Shown here: in pieces, positions 49,001-63,736 of the stretch
How positions within the stretch are numbered: the stretch's first letter is position 1
Layout of the letters: each line of letters begins with the position of its first letter
NCBI GenBank assembly: GCA_911728455.2
Contig: OU452232.1
Span: 3,294,501 to 3,358,500, forward strand
Direction: 5' to 3'
Length of the DNA stretch: 64,000 bases
From: Marthasterias glacialis
Taxonomy: Eukaryota; Echinodermata; Asteroidea; Forcipulatida; Asteriidae
The notes under the pieces: generated by a model
The model's input: only the letters and a program-made list of their open reading frames with translations
Database searches by the model: none
Told to the model about the DNA's origin: nothing
Made by a program: the position numbers and the translations under genes

Positions 49001-52000
49001 AGCAACGGCTCTATCTCCCAAAGTAATGGCGGAAAACTGACAAGTCTGACACTGTTGGAAAGCCCTGCTCATGGGCTTTCCGAAAATGCCGGTCTTGGGG
49101 TTGTGGGATAAACAGGGAGGATGCCAGGGACCGCGGAGTGAGGACACCCCGAACATGTTCAGTGCATACGGCCATGCTCTGTGTACGTCAACAATAGCCA
49201 AGGCCGGTACGTGTGTGCTGGACTGAAGCCAGCAAAAAAAAAAAAAAAAAAAAAAAACGCCGAAAAAAGAAGTCGGCAGCGCCATGGCCAATCACTCAAG
49301 AAATAATGGGGCTAGAGAGAAATTTCTTGTACCTGCAGGTAGCTGCCATAGTCTTGCATCCGAAAATTTGGTTTTCCCGGCCAGCCAAGGCCATCTTCCG
49401 CCTTGAAACTACCAGAGAACGGGGCTGCTCCGAATGCGCTTCAAACACCTGTCTAATGGCACTTTTGTACACGAAGCTGTAACAGAGTGAAAACAAGACT
49501 TAGCAACGGCTCTATCTCCCAAAGTAATGGCGGAAAACTGACAAGTCTGACACTGTTGGAAAGCCCTGCTCATGGGCTTTCCGAAAATGCCGGTCTTGGG
49601 GTTGTGGGATAAACAGGGAGGATGCCAGGGACCGCGGAGTGAGGACACCCCGAACATGTTCAGTGCATACGGCCATGCTCTGTGTACGTCAACAATAGCC
49701 AAGGCCGGTACGTGTGTGCTGGACTGAAGCCAGCAAAAAAAAAAAAAAAAAAAAAAAAACGCCGAAAAAAGAAGTCGGCAGCGCCATGGCCAATCACTCA
49801 AGAAATAATGGGGCTAGAGAGAAATTTCTTGTACCTGCAGGTAGCTGCCATAGTCTTGCATCCGAAAATTTGGTTTTCCCGGCCAGCCAAGGCCATCTTC
49901 CGCCTTGAAACTACCAGAGAACGGGGCTGCTCCGAATGCGCTTCAAACACCTGTCTAATGGCACTTTTGTACACGAAGCTGTAACAGAGTGAAAACAAGA
50001 CTTAGCAACGGCTCTATCTCCCAAAGTAATGGCGGAAAACTGACAAGTCTGACACTGTTGGAAAGCCCTGCTCATGGGCTTTCCGAAAATGCCGGTCTTG
50101 GGGTTGTGGGATAAACAGGGAGGATGCCAGGGACCGCGGAGTGAGGACACCCCGAACATGTTCAGTGCATACGGCCATGCTCTGTGTACGTCAACAATAG
50201 CCAAGGCCGGTACGTGTGTGCTGGACTGAAGCCAGCAAAAAAAAAAAAAAAAAAAAAAAAACGCCGAAAAAAGAAGTCGGCAGCGCCATGGCCAATAACT
50301 CAAGAAATAATGGGGCTAGAGAGAAATTTCTTGTAACTGCAGGTAGCTGCCATAGTCCTGCATCCGAAAATCCGGTTTTTCCGGCCAGCCAAGACCATCT
50401 TCCGCCTTGAAACTTCCAGAGAACGGGGCTGCTCCGAATGCGCTTCAAACACCTGTCTAATGGCACTTTTGTACACGAAGCTGTAACAGAGTGAAAACAA
50501 GACTTAGCAACGGCTCTATCTCCCAAAGTAATGGCGGAAAACTGACAAGTCTGACACTGTTGGAAAGCCCTGCTCATGGGCTTTCCGAAAATGCCGGTCT
50601 TGGGGTTGTGGGATAAACAGGGAGGATGCCAGGGACCGCGGAGTGAGGACACCCCGAACATGTTCAGTGCATACGGCCATGCTCTGTGTACGTCAACAAT
50701 AGCCAAGGCCGGTACGTGTGTGCTGGACTAAAGCCAGCAAAAAAAAAAAAAAAAAAAAAAAACGCCGAAAAAAGAAGTCGGCAGCGCCATGGCCAATAAC
50801 TCAAGAAATAATGGGGCTAGAGAGAAATTTCTTGTACCTGCAGGTAGCTGCCATAGTCCTGCATCCGAAAATCCGGTTTTTTTGGCCAGCCAAGACCATC
50901 TTCCGCCTTGAAACTACCAGAGAACGGGGCTGCTCCGAATGCACTTCAAACACCTGTCTAATGGCACTTTTGTACACGAAGCTGTAACAGAGTGAAAACA
51001 AGACTTAGCAACGGCTCTATCTCCCAAAGTAATGGCGGAAAACTGACAAGTCTGACACTGTTGGAAAGCCCTGCTCATGGGCTTTCCGAAAATGCCGGTC
51101 TTGGGGTTGTGGGATAAACAGGGAGGATGCCAGGGACCGCGGAGTGAGGACACCCCGAACATGTTCAGTGCATACGGCCATGCTCTGTGTACGTCAACAA
51201 TAGCCAAGGCCGGTACGTGTGTGCTGGACTGAAGCCAGCAAAAAAAAAAAAAAAAAAAAAAAAACGCCGAAAAAAGAAGTCGGCAGCGCCATGGCCAATA
51301 ACTCAAGAAATAATGGGGCTAGAGAGAAATTTCTTGTACCTGCAGGTAGCTGCCATAGTCCTGCATCCGAAAATCCGGTTTTTCCGGCCAGCCAAGACCA
51401 TCTTCCGCCTTGAAACTTCCAGAGAACGGGGCTGCTCCGAATGCGCTTCAAACACCTGTCTAATGGCACTTTTGTACACGAAGCTGTAACAGAGTGAAAA
51501 CAAGACTTAGCAACGGCTCTATCTCCCAAAGTAATGGCGGAAAACTGACAAGTCTGACACTGTTGGAAAGCCCTGCTCATGGGCTTTCCGAAAATGCCGG
51601 TCTTGGGGTTGTGGGATAAACAGGGAGGATGCCAGGGACCGCGGAGTGAGGACACCCCGAACATGTTCAGTGCATACGGCCATGCTCTGTGTACGTCAAC
51701 AATAGCCAAGGCCGGTACGTGTGTGCTGGACTGAAGCCAGCAAAAAAAAAAAAAAAAAAAAAAAAACGCCGAAAAAAGAAGTCGGCAGCGCCATTGCCAA
51801 TAACTCAAGAAATAATGGGGCTAGAGAGAAATTTCTTGTACCTGCAGGTAGCTGCCATAGTCCTGCATCCGAAAATCCGGTTTTTCCGGCCAGCCAAGAC
51901 CATCTTCCGCCTTGAAACTTCCAGAGAACGGGGCTGCTCCGAATGCGCTTCAAACACCTGTCTAATGGCACTTTTGTACACGAAGCTGTAACAGAGTGAA

Positions 52001-55000
52001 AACAAGACTTAGCAACGGCTCTATCTCCCAAAGTAATGGCGGAAAACTGACAAGTCTGACACTGTTGGAAAGCCCTGCTCATGGGCTTTCCGAAAATGCC
52101 GGTCTTGGGGTTGTGGGATAAACAGGGAGGATGCCAGGGACCGCGGAGTGAGGACACCCCGAACATGTTCAGTGCATACGGCCATGCTCTGTGTACGTCA
52201 ACAATAGCCAAGGCCGGTACGTGTGTGCTGGACTAAAGCCAGCAAAAAAAAAAAAAAAAAAAAAACGCCGAAAAAAGAAGTCGGCAGCGCCATGGCCAAT
52301 AACTCAAGAAATAATGGGGCTAGAGAGAAATTTCTTGTACCTGCAGGTAGCTGCCATAGTCCTGCATCTGAAAATCCGGTTTTTCCGGCCAGCCAAGACC
52401 ATCTTCCGCCTTGAAACTACCAGAGAACGGGGCTGCTCCGAATGCCCTTCAAACACCTGTCTAATGGCACTTTTGTACACGAAGCTGTAACAGAGTGAAA
52501 ACAAGACTTAGCAACGGCTCTATCTCCCAAAGTAATGGCGGAAAACTGACAAGTCTGACACTGTTGGAAAGCCCTGCTCATGGGCTTTCCGAAAATGCCG
52601 GTCTTGGGGTTGTGGGATAAACAGGGAGGATGCCAGGGACCGCGGAGTGAGGACACCCCGAACATGTTCAGTGCATACGGCCATGCTCTGTGTACGTCAA
52701 CAATAGCCAAGGCCGGTACGTGTGTGCTGGACTGAAGCCAGCAAAAAAAAAAAAAAAAAAAAAAAAACGCCGAAAAAAGAAGTCGGCAGCGCCATGGCCA
52801 ATCACTCAAGAAATAATGGGGCTAGAGAGAAATTTCTTGTACCTGCAGGTAGCTGCTATAGTCCTGCATCCGAAAATCCGGTTTTTCCGGCCAGGCAAGA
52901 CCATCTTCCGCCTTGAAACTACCAGAGAACGGGGCTGCTCCGAATGCGCTTCAAACACCTGTCTAATGGCACTTTTGTACACGAAGCTGTAACAGAGTGA
53001 AAACAAGACTTAGCAACGGCTCTATCTCCCAAAGTAATGGCGGAAAACTGACAAGTCTGACACTGTTGGAAAGCCCTGCTCATGGGCTTTCCGAAAATGC
53101 TGGTCTTGGGGTTGTGGGATAAACAGGGAGGATGCCAGGGACCGCGGAGTGAGGACACCCCGAACATGTTCAGTGCATACGGCCATGCTCTGTGTACGTC
53201 AACAATAGCCAAGGCCGGTACGTGTGTGCTGGACTGAAGCCAGCAAAAAAAAAAAAAAAAAAAAAAAACGCCGAAAAAAGAAGTCGGCAGCGCCATGGCC
53301 AATAACTCAAGAAATAATGGGGCTAGAGAGAAATTTCTTGTACCTGCAGGTAGCTGCTATAGTCCTGCATCCGAAATCCGGTTTTTCCGGCCAGCCAAGG
53401 CCATCTTCCGCCTTGAAACTACCAGAGAACGGGGTTGCTCCGAATGCGCTTCAAACACCTGACTAATGGTACTTTTGTACACGAAGCTGTAACAGAGTGA
53501 AAACAAGACTTAGCAACGGCTCTATCTCCCAAAGTAATGGCGGAAAACTGACAAGTCTGACACTGTTGGAAAGCCCTGCTCATGGGCTTTCCGAAAATGC
53601 CGGTCTTGGGGTTGTGGAATAAACAGGGAGGATGCCAGGGACCGCGGAGTGAGGACACCCCGAACATATTCAGTGCATACGGCCATGCTCTGTGTACGTC
53701 AACAATAGCCAAGGCCGGTACGTGTGTGCTGGACTGAAGCCAGCAAAAAAAAAAAAAAAAAAAAAAAAGCCGAAAAAAGAAGTCGGCAGCGCCATGGCCA
53801 ATAACTCAAGAAATAATGGGGCTAGAGAGAAATTTCTTGTACCTGCAGGTAGCTGCTATAGTCCTGCATCCGAAAATTTGGTTTTCCCGGCCAGCCAAGG
53901 CCATCTTCCGCCTTGAAACCACCAGAGAACGGGGCTGCTCCGAATGCGCTTCAAACACCTGTCTAATGGCACATTTGTACACGAAGCTGTAACAGAGTGA
54001 AAACAAGACTTAGCAACGGCTCTATCTCCCAAAGTAATGGCGGAAAACTGACAAGTCTGACACTGTTGGAAAGCCCTGCTCATGGGCTTTCCGAAAATGC
54101 TGGTCTTGGGGTTGTGGGATAAACAGGGAGGATGCCAGGGACCGCGGAGTGAGGACACCCCGAACATGTTCAGTGCATACGGCCATGCTCTGTGTACGTC
54201 AACAATAGCCAAGGCCGGTACGTGTGTGCTGGACTGAAGCCAGCAAAAAAAAAAAAAAAAAAAAAAAAACGCCGAAAAAAGAAGTCGGCAGCGCCATGGC
54301 CAATCACTCAAGAAATAATGGGGCTAGAGAGAAATTTCTTGTACCTGCAGGTAGCTGCTATAGTCCTGCATCCGAAAATCCGGTTATTCCGGCCAGGCAA
54401 GACCATCTTCCGCCTTGAAACTACCAGAGAACGGGGCTGCTCCGAATGCGCTTCAAACACCTGTCTAATGGCACTTTTGTACACGAAGCTGTAACAGAGT
54501 GAAAACAAGACTTAGCAACGGCTCTATCTCCCAAAGTAATGGCGGAAAACTGACAAGTCTGACACTGTTGGAAAGCCCTGCTCATGGGCTTTCCGAAAAT
54601 GCTGGTCTTGGGGTTGTGGGATAAACAGGGAGGATGCCAGGGACCGCGGAGTGAGGACACCCCGAACATGTTCAGTGCATACGGCCATGCTCTGTGTACG
54701 TCAACAATAGCCAAGGCCGGTACGTGTGTGCTGGACTAAAGCCAGCAAAAAAAAAAAAAAAAAAAAAAAAACGCCGAAAAAAGAAGTCGGCAGCGCCATG
54801 GCCAATAACTCAAGAAATAATGGGGCTAGAGAGAAATTTCTTGTACCTGCAGGTAGCTGCCATAGTCCTGCATCCGAAAATCCGGTTTTTCCGGCCAGCC
54901 AAGACCATCTTCCGCCTTGAAACTACCAGAGAACGGGGCTGCTCCGAATGCACTTCAAACACCTGTCTAATGGCACTTTTGTACACGAAGCTGTAACAGA

Positions 55001-57186
55001 GTGAAAACAAGACTTAGCAACGGCTCTATCTCCCAAAGTAATGGCGGAAAACTGACAAGTCTGACACTGTTGGAAAGCCCTGCTCATGGGCTTTCCGAAA
55101 ATGCCGGTCTTGGGGTTGTGGGATAAACAGGGAGGATGCCAGGGACCGCGGAGTGAGGACACCCCGAACATGTTCAGTGCATACGGCCATGCTCTGTGTA
55201 CGTCAACAATAGCCAAGGCCGGTACGTGTGTGCTGGACTGAAGCCAGCAAAAAAAAAAAAAAAAAAAAAAAACGCCGAAAAAAGAAGTCGGCAGCGCCAT
55301 GGCCAATCACTCAAGAAATAATGGGGCTAGAGAGAAATTTCTTGTACCTGCAGGTAGCTGCTATAGTCCTGCATCCGAAAATCCGGTTTTTCCGGCCAGG
55401 CAAGACCATCTTCCGCCTTGAAACTACCAGAGAACGGGGCTGCTCCAAATGCGCTTCAAACACCTGTCTAATGGCACTTTTGTACACGAAGCTGTAACAG
55501 AGTGAAAACAAGACTTAGCAACGGCTCTATCTCCCAAAGTAATGGCGGGAAACTGACAAGTCTGACACTGTTGGAAAGCCCTGCTCATGGGCTTTCCGAA
55601 AATGCTGGTCTTGGGGTTGTGGGATAAACAGGGAGGATGCCAGGGACCGCGGAGTGAGGACACCCCGAACATGTTCAGTGCATACGGCCATGCTCTGTGT
55701 ACGTCAACAATAGCCAAGGCCGGTACGTGTGTGCTGGACTGAAGCCAGCAAAAAAAAAAAAAAAAAAAAAAAACGCCGAAAAAAGAAGTCGGCAGCGCCA
55801 TGGCCAATAACTCAAGAAATAATGGGGCTAGAGAGAAATTTCTTGTACCTGCAGGTAGCTGCTATAGTCCTGCATCCGAAAATCCGGTTTTTCCGGCCAG
55901 CCAAGGCCATCTTCCGCCTTGAAACTACCAGAGAACGGGGTTGCTCCGAATGCGCTTCAAACACCTGACTAATGGCACTTTTGTACACGAACCTGTAACA
56001 GAGTGAAAACAAGACTTAGCAACGGCTCTATCTCCCAAAGTAATGGCGGAAAACTGACAAGTCTGACACTGTTGGAAAGCCCTGCTCATGGGCTTTCCGA
56101 AAATGCCGGTCTTGGGGTTGTGGAATAAACAGGGAGGATGCCAGGGACCGCGGAGTGAGGACACCCCGAACATATTCAGTGCATACGGCCATGCTCTGTG
56201 TACGTCAACAATAGCCAAGGCCGGTACGTGTGTGCTGGACTGAAGCCAGCAAGAAAAAAAAAACGCCGAAAAAAGAAGTCGGCAGCGCCATGGCCAATAA
56301 CTCCAGAAATAATGGGGCTAGAGAGGAATTTCTTGTACCTGCAGGTAGCTGCCATAGTCTTGCATCCGAAAATTTGGTTTTCCCGGCCAGCCAAGGCCAT
56401 CTTCCGCCTTGAAACTACCACAGAACGGGGCTGCTCCGAATGCGCTTCAAACACCTGTCTAATGGCACTTTTGTACACGAAGCTGTAACAGAGTGAAAAC
56501 AAGACTTAGCAACGGCTCTATCTCCCAAAGTAATGGCGGAAAACTGACAAGTCTGACACTGTTGGAAAGCCCTGCTCATGGGCTTTCCGAAAATGCCGGT
56601 CTTGGGGTTGTGGGATAAACAGAGAGGATGCCAGGGACCGCAGAGTGAGGACACCCCGAACATGTTCAGTGCATACGGCCATGCTCTGTGTACGTCAACA
56701 ATAGCCAAGGCCGGTACGTGTGTGCTGGACTGAAGCCAGCAAAAAAAAAAAAAAAAAAAAAACGCCGAAAAAAGAAGTCGGCAGCGCCATGGCCAATAAC
56801 TCCAGAAATAATGGGGCTAGAGAGAAATTTCTTGTACCTGCAGGTAGCTGCTATAGTCCTGCATCCGAAAATTTGGTTTTCCCGGCCAGCCAAGGCCATC
56901 TTCCGCCCTGAAACCACCAGAGAACGGGGCTGCTCCGAGTGCGCTTCAAACACCTGTCTAATGGCACTTTTGTACACGAAGCTGTAACAGAGTGAAAACA
57001 AGATTTAGCAACGGCTCTATCTCCCAAAGTAATGGCGGAAAACTGACAAGTCTGACACTGTTGGAAAGCCCTGCTCATGGGCTTTCCGAAAATGCCGGTT
57101 TTGGGGTTGTGGGATAAACAGGGAGGATGCCAGGGACCGCGGAGTGAGGACACCCCGAACATGTTCAGTGCATACGGCCATGCTCT

Positions 57187-60100
57187 GTGTACGTCAACAA
57201 TAGCCAAGGCCGGTACGTGTGTGCTGGACTGAAGCCAGCAAAAAAAAAAAAAAAAAAAAAAAAAACGCCGAAAAAAGAAGTCGGCAGCGCCATGGCCAAT
57301 AACTCAAGAAATAATGGGGCTAGAGAGAAATTTCTTGTACCTGCAGGTAGCTGCCATAGTCCTGCATCCGAAAATCCGGTTTTTCCGGCCAGCCAAGACC
57401 ATCTTCCGCCTTGAAACTTCCAGAGAACGGGGCTGCTCCGAATGCGCTTCAAACACCTGTCTAATGGCACTTTTGTACACGAAGCTGTAACAGAGTGAAA
57501 ACAAGACTTAGCAACGGCTCTATCTCCCAAAGTAATGGCGGAAAACTGACAAGTCTGACACTGTTGGAAAGCCCTGCTCATGGGCTTTCCGAAAATACCG
57601 GTCTTGGGGTTGTGGGATAAACAGGGAGGATGCCAGGGACCGCGGAGTGAGGACACCCCGAACATGTTCAGTGCATACGGCCATGCTCTGTGTACGTCAA
57701 CAATAGCCAAGGCCGGTACGTGTGTGCTGGACTAAAGCCAGCAAAAAAAAAAAAAAAAAAAAAAAACGCCGAAAAAAGAAGTCGGCAGCGCCATGGCCAA
57801 TAACTCAAGAAATAATGGGGCTAGAGAGAAATTTCTTGTACCTGCAGGTAGCTGCCATAGTCCTGCATCAGAAAATCCGGTTTTTCCGGCCAGCCAAGAC
57901 CATCTTCCGCCTTGAAACCACCAGAGAACGGGGCTGCTCCGAATGCACTTCAAACACCTGTCTAATGGCACTTTTGTACACGAAGCTGTAACAGAGTGAA
58001 AACAAGACTTAGCAACGGCTCTATCTCCCAAAGTAATGGCGGAAAACTGACAAGTCTGACACTGTTGGAAAGCCCTGCTCATGGGCTTTCCGAAAATGCC
58101 GGTCTTGGGGTTGTGGAATAAACAGGGAGGATGCCAGGGACCGCGGAGTGAGGACACCCCGAACATATTCAGTGCATACGGCCATGCTCTGTGTACGTCA
58201 ACAATAGCCAAGGCCGGTACGTGTGTGCTGGACTGAAGCCAGCAAAAAAAAAAAAAAAAAAAAAAACGCCGAAAAAAGAAGTCGGCAGCGCCATGGCCAA
58301 TAACTCAAGAAATAATGGGGCTAGAGAGAAATTTCTTGTACCTGCAGGTAGCTGCTATAGTCCTGCATCCGAAAATTTGGTTTTCCCGGCCAGCCAAGGC
58401 CATCTTCCGCCTTGAAACCACCAGAGAACGGGGCTGCTCCGAATGCGCTTCAAACACCTGTCTAATGGCACATTTGTACACGAAGCTGTAACAGAGTGAA
58501 AACAAGACTTAGCAACGGCTCTATCTCCCAAAGTAATGGCGGAAAACTGACAAGTCTGACACTGTTGGAAAGCCCTGCTCATGGGCTTTCCGAAAATGCT
58601 GGTCTTGGGGTTGTGGGATAAACAGGGAGGATGCCAGGGACCGCGGAGTGAGGACACCCCGAACATGTTCAGTGCATACGGCCATGCTCTGTGTACGTCA
58701 ACAATAGCCAAGGCCGGTACGTGTGTGCTGGACTGAAGCCAGCAAAAAAAAAACAAAAAAAAAAAAACGCCGAAAAAAGAAGTCGGCAGCGCCATGGCCA
58801 ATCACTCAAGAAATAATGGGGCTAGAGAGAAATTTCTTGTACCTGCAGGTAGCTGCTATAGTCCTGCATCCGAAAATCCGGTTTTTCCGGCCAGGCAAGA
58901 CCATCTTCCGCCTTGAAACTACCAGAGAACGGGGCTGCTCCGAATGCGCTTCAAACACCTGTCTAATGGCACTTTTGTACACGAAGCTGTAACAGAGTGA
59001 AAACAAGACTTAGCAACGGCTCTATCTCCCAAAGTAATGGCGGAAAACTGACAAGTCTGACACTGTTGGAAAGCCCTGCTCATGGGCTTTCCGAAAATGC
59101 CGGTCTTGGGGTTGTGGAATAAACAGGGAGGATGCCAGGGACCGCGGAGTGAGGACACCCCGTCAACAATAGCCAAGGCCGGTACGTGTGTGCTGGACTG
59201 AAGCCAGCAAAAAAAAAAAAAAAAAAAAAAAACGCCGAAAAAAGAAGTCGGCAGCGCCATGGCCAATAACTCAAGAAATAATGGGGCTAGAGAGAAATTT
59301 CTTGTACCTGCAGGTAGCTGCCATAGTCCTGCATCCGAAAATCCGGTTTTTCCGGCCAGCCAAGACCATCTTCCGCCTTGAAACTTCCAGAGAACGGGGC
59401 TGCTCCGAATGCGCTTCAAACACCTGTCTAATGGCACTTTTGTACACGAAGCTGTAACAGAGTGAAAACAAGACTTAGCAACGGCTCTATCTCCCAAAGT
59501 AATGGCGGAAAACTGACAAGTCTGACACTGTTGGAAAGCCCTGCTCATGGGCTTTCCGAAAATACCGGTCTTGGGGTTGTGGGATAAACAGGGAGGATGC
59601 CAGGGACCGCGGAGTGAGGACACCCCGAACATGTTCAGTGCATACGGCCATGCTCTGTGTACGTCAACAATAGCCAAGGCCGGTACGTGTGTGCTGGACT
59701 AAAGCCAGCAAAAAAAAAAAAAAAAAAAAAAAAACGCCGAAAAAAGAAGTCGGCAGCGCCATGGCCAATAACTCAAGAAATAATGGGGCTAGAGAGAAAT
59801 TTCTTGTACCTGCAGGTAGCTGCCATAGTCCTGCATCAGAAAATCCGGTTTTTCCGGCCAGCCAAGACCATCTTCCGCCTTGAAACCACCAGAGAACGGG
59901 GCTGCTCCGAATGCACTTCAAACACCTGTCTAATGGCACTTTTGTACACGAAGCTGTAACAGAGTGAAAACAAGACTTAGCAACGGCTCTATCTCCCAAA
60001 GTAATGGCGGAAAACTGACAAGTCTGACACTGTTGGAAAGCCCTGCTCATGGGCTTTCCGAAAATGCCGGTCTTGGGGTTGTGGAATAAACAGGGAGGAT

Positions 60101-61125
60101 GCCAGGGACCGCGGAGTGAGGACACCCCGAACATATTCAGTGCATACGGCCATGCTCTGTGTACGTCAACAATAGCCAAGGCCGGTACGTGTGTGCTGGA
60201 CTGAAGCCAGCAAAAAAAAAAAAAAAAAAAAAACGCCGAAAAAAGAAGTCGGCAGCGCCATGGCCAATAACTCAAGAAATAATGGGGCTAGAGAGAAATT
60301 TCTTGTACCTGCAGGTAGCTGCTATAGTCCTGCATCCGAAAATTTGGTTTTCCCGGCCAGCCAAGGCCATCTTCCGCCTTGAAACCACCAGAGAACGGGG
60401 CTGCTCCGAATGCGCTTCAAACACCTGTCTAATGGCACATTTGTACACGAAGCTGTAACAGAGTGAAAACAAGACTTAGCAACGGCTCTATCTCCCAAAG
60501 TAATGGCGGAAAACTGACAAGTCTGACACTGTTGGAAAGCCCTGCTCATGGGCTTTCCGAAAATGCTGGTCTTGGGGTTGTGGGATAAACAGGGAGGATG
60601 CCAGGGACCGCGGAGTGAGGACACCCCGAACATGTTCAGTGCATACGGCCATGCTCTGTGTACGTCAACAATAGCCAAGGCCGGTACGTGTGTGCTGGAC
60701 TGAAGCCAGCAAAAAAAAAAAAAAAAAAAAAAAACGCCGAAAAAAGAAGTCGGCAGCGCCATGGCCAATCACTCAAGAAATAATGGGGCTAGAGAGAAAT
60801 TTCTTGTACCTGCAGGTAGCTGCTATAGTCCTGCATCCGAAAATCCGGTTTTTCCGGCCAGGCAAGACCATCTTCCGCCTTGAAACTACCAGAGAACGGG
60901 GCTGCTCCGAATGCGCTTCAAACACCTGTCTAATGGCACTTTTGTACACGAAGCTGTAACAGAGTGAAAACAAGACTTAGCAACGGCTCTATCTCCCAAA
61001 GTAATGGCGGAAAACTGACAAGTCTGACACTGTTGGAAAGCCCTGCTCATGGGCTTTCCGAAAATGCCGGTCTTGGGGTTGTGGAATAAACAGGGAGGAT
61101 GCCAGGGACCGCGGAGTGAGGACAC
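57187..61125 (+). repeat. 1,967-bp (four-unit) block duplication inside the satellite
   Basis: Four successive unit types recur at an offset of 1,967 bp: CTGGACTAAAGCC (57728, 59695), GCATCAGAAAATCC (57864, 59831), CATATTCAGTGC (58164, 60132), GGCACATTTG (58468, 60435) and CCAGGCAAGACC (58891, 60858). The offset is about 33 bp below four full units because the unit at 59162 has a private deletion. Confidence 0.85.
59140..59240 (+). repeat. satellite unit with private 36-bp deletion
   Basis: Between ACCCCG (ends 59162) and TCAACAATAG the usual 36 bases, from AACATGTTCAG to TGTGTACG, are missing. The two sides share CG at the junction, consistent with a short-homology deletion. It is seen only in this unit, so it arose after the block duplication that spans it. 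Confidence 0.9.
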
Positions 61126-63233
61126 CCCGAACATATTCAGTGCATACGGCCATGCTCTGTGTACGTCAACAATAGCCAAGGCCGGTACGTGTGTGCTGGA
61201 CTGAAGCCAGCAAAAAAAAAAAAAAAAAAAAAACGCCGAAAAAAGAAGTCGGCAGCGCCATGGCCAATAACTCAAGAAATAATGGGGCTAGAGAGAAATT
61301 TCTTGTACCTGCAGGTAGCTGCTATAGTCCTGCATCCGAAAATCCGGTTTTTCTGGCCAGCCAAGACCATCTTCCGCCTTGAAACTACCAGAGAACGGGG
61401 CTGCTCCGAATGCGCTTCAAACACCTGTCTAATGGCACTTTTGTACACGAAGCTGTAACAGAGTGAAAACAAGACTTAGCAACGGCTCTATCTCCCAAAG
61501 TAATGGCGGAAAACTGACAAGTCTGACACTGTGAGAAAGCCCTGCTCATGGGCTTTCCGAAAATGCCGGTCTTGGGGTTGTGGGATAAACAGAGAGGATG
61601 CCAGGGACCGCGGAGTGAGGACACCCCGAACATGTTCAGTGCATACGGCCATGCTCTGTGTACGTCAACAATAGCCAAGGCCGGTACGTGTGTGCTGGAC
61701 TGAAGCCAGCAAAAAAAAAAAAAAAAAAAAAAAACGCCGAAAAAAGAAGTCGGCAGCGCCATGGCCAATAACTCAAGAAATAATGAGGCTAGAGAGAAAT
61801 TTCTTGTACCTGCAGGTAGCTGCCATAGTCCTGCATCCGAAAATGTGGTTTTCCCGGCCAGCCAAGGCCATCTTCCGCCTTGAAACCACCAGAGAACGGG
61901 GCTGCTCCGAATGCGCTTCAAACACCTGTCTAATGGCACTTTTGTACACGAAGCTGTAACAGAGTGAAAACAAGACTTAGCAACGGCTCTATCTCCCAAA
62001 GTAATGGCGGAAAACTGACAAGTCTGACACTGTTGGAAAGCCCTGCTCATGGGCTTTCCGAAAATGCCGGTCTTGGGGTTGTGGAATAAACAGGGAGGAT
62101 GCCAGGGACCGCGGAGTGAGGACACCCCGAACATATTCAGTGCATACGGCCATGCTCTGTGTACGTCAACAATAGCCAAGGCCGGTACGTGTGTGCTGGA
62201 CTGAAGCCAGCAAAAAAAAAAAAAAAAAAAAAAAACGCCGAAAAAAGAAGTCGGCAGCGCCATAGCCAATAACTCAAGAAATAATGGGGCTAGAGAGAAA
62301 TTTCTTGTACCTGCAGGTAGCTGCCATAGTCCTGCATCCGAAAATTTGGTTTTCCCGGCCAGCTAAGGCCATCTTCCGCCTTGAAACTACCAGAGAACGG
62401 GGCTGCTCCGAATGCGCTACAAACACCTGTCTAATGGCACTTTTGTACACGAAGCTGTAACAGAGTGAAAACAAGACTTAGCAACGGCTCTATCTCCCAA
62501 AGTAATGGCGGAAAACTGACAAGTCTGACACTGTTGGAAAGCCCTGCTCATGGGCTTTCCGAAAATGCCGGTCTTGGGGTTGTGGGATAAACAGGGAGGA
62601 TGCCAGGGACCGCGGAGTGAGGACACCCCGAACATGTTCAGTGCATACGGCCATGCTCTGTGTACGTCAACAATAGCCAAGGCCGGTACGTGTGTGCTGG
62701 ACTGAAGCCAGCAAAAAAAAAAAAAAAAAAAAACGCCGAAAAAAGAAGTCGGCAGCGCCATGGCCAATAACTCAAGAAATAATGGGGCTAGAGAGAAATT
62801 TCTTGTACCTGCAGGTAGCTGCCATAGTCCTGCATCCGAAAATTTGGTTTTCCCGGCCAGCCAAGGCCATCTTCCGCCTTAAAACCACCAGAGAACGGGG
62901 CTGCTCCGAATGCGCTTCAAACACCTGTCTAATGGCACTTTTGTACACGAAGCTGTAACAGAGTGAAAACAAGACTTAGCAACGGCTCTATCTCCCAAAG
63001 TAATGGCGGAAAACTGACAAGTCTGACACTGTTGGAAAGCCCTGCTCATGGGCTTTCCGAAAATGCCGGTCTTGGGGTTGTGGGATAAACAGAGAGGATG
63101 CCAGGGACCGCGGAGTGAGGACACCCCGAACATGTTCAGTGCATACGGCCATGCTCTGTGTACGTCAACAATAGCCAAGGCCGGTACGTGTGTGCTGGAC
63201 TGAAGCCAGCAAAAAAAAAAAAAAAAAAAAAAA

Positions 63234-63736
63234 CGCCGAAAAAAGAAGTCGGCAGCGCCATGGCCAATAACTCAAGAAATAATGGGGCTAGAGAGAAATT
63301 TCTTGTACCTGCAGGTAGCTGCCATAGTCCTGCATCCGAAAATTTGGTTTTCCCGGCCAGCCAAGGCCATCTTCCGCCTTAAAACCACCAGAGAACGGGG
63401 CTGCTCCGAATGCGCTTCAAACACCTGTCTAATGGCACTTTTGTACACGAAGCTGTAACAGAGTGAAAACAAGACTTAGCAACGGCTCTATCTCCCAAAG
63501 TAATGGCGGAAAACTGACAAGTCTGACACTGTTGGAAAGCCCTGCTCATGGGCTTTCCGAAAATGCCGGTCTTGGGGTTGTGGGATAAACAGAGAGGATG
63601 CCAGGGACCGCGGAGTGAGGACACCCCGAACATGTTCAGTGCATACGGCCATGCTCTGTGTACGTCAACAATAGCCAAGGCCGGTACGTGTGTGCTGGAC
63701 TGAAGCCAGCAAAAAAAAAAAAAAAAAAAAAAAAAA
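63234..63736 (+). repeat. representative satellite unit: 477-nt core plus A-tract
   Basis: Anatomy of one unit: it starts CGCCGAAAAAAGAAGTCGGC, which can form a short GCCGA/TCGGC stem; then a CCATGGCCAATAAC segment holding a CCAAT word; a TGCAGG...CCTGCA inverted pair around the TAGCTGCCATAG segment; a perfect 9-bp hairpin GGAAAGCCC-TGCTCAT-GGGCTTTCC (63534-63558), present in nearly all units; a GGGACCGCGG segment; GCTGG...CCAGC just before the A-tract (63711-63736). I found no match to 5S rRNA, U1, U6, tRNA or a polymerase III promoter. The core length is divisible by three. Confidence 0.9.
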
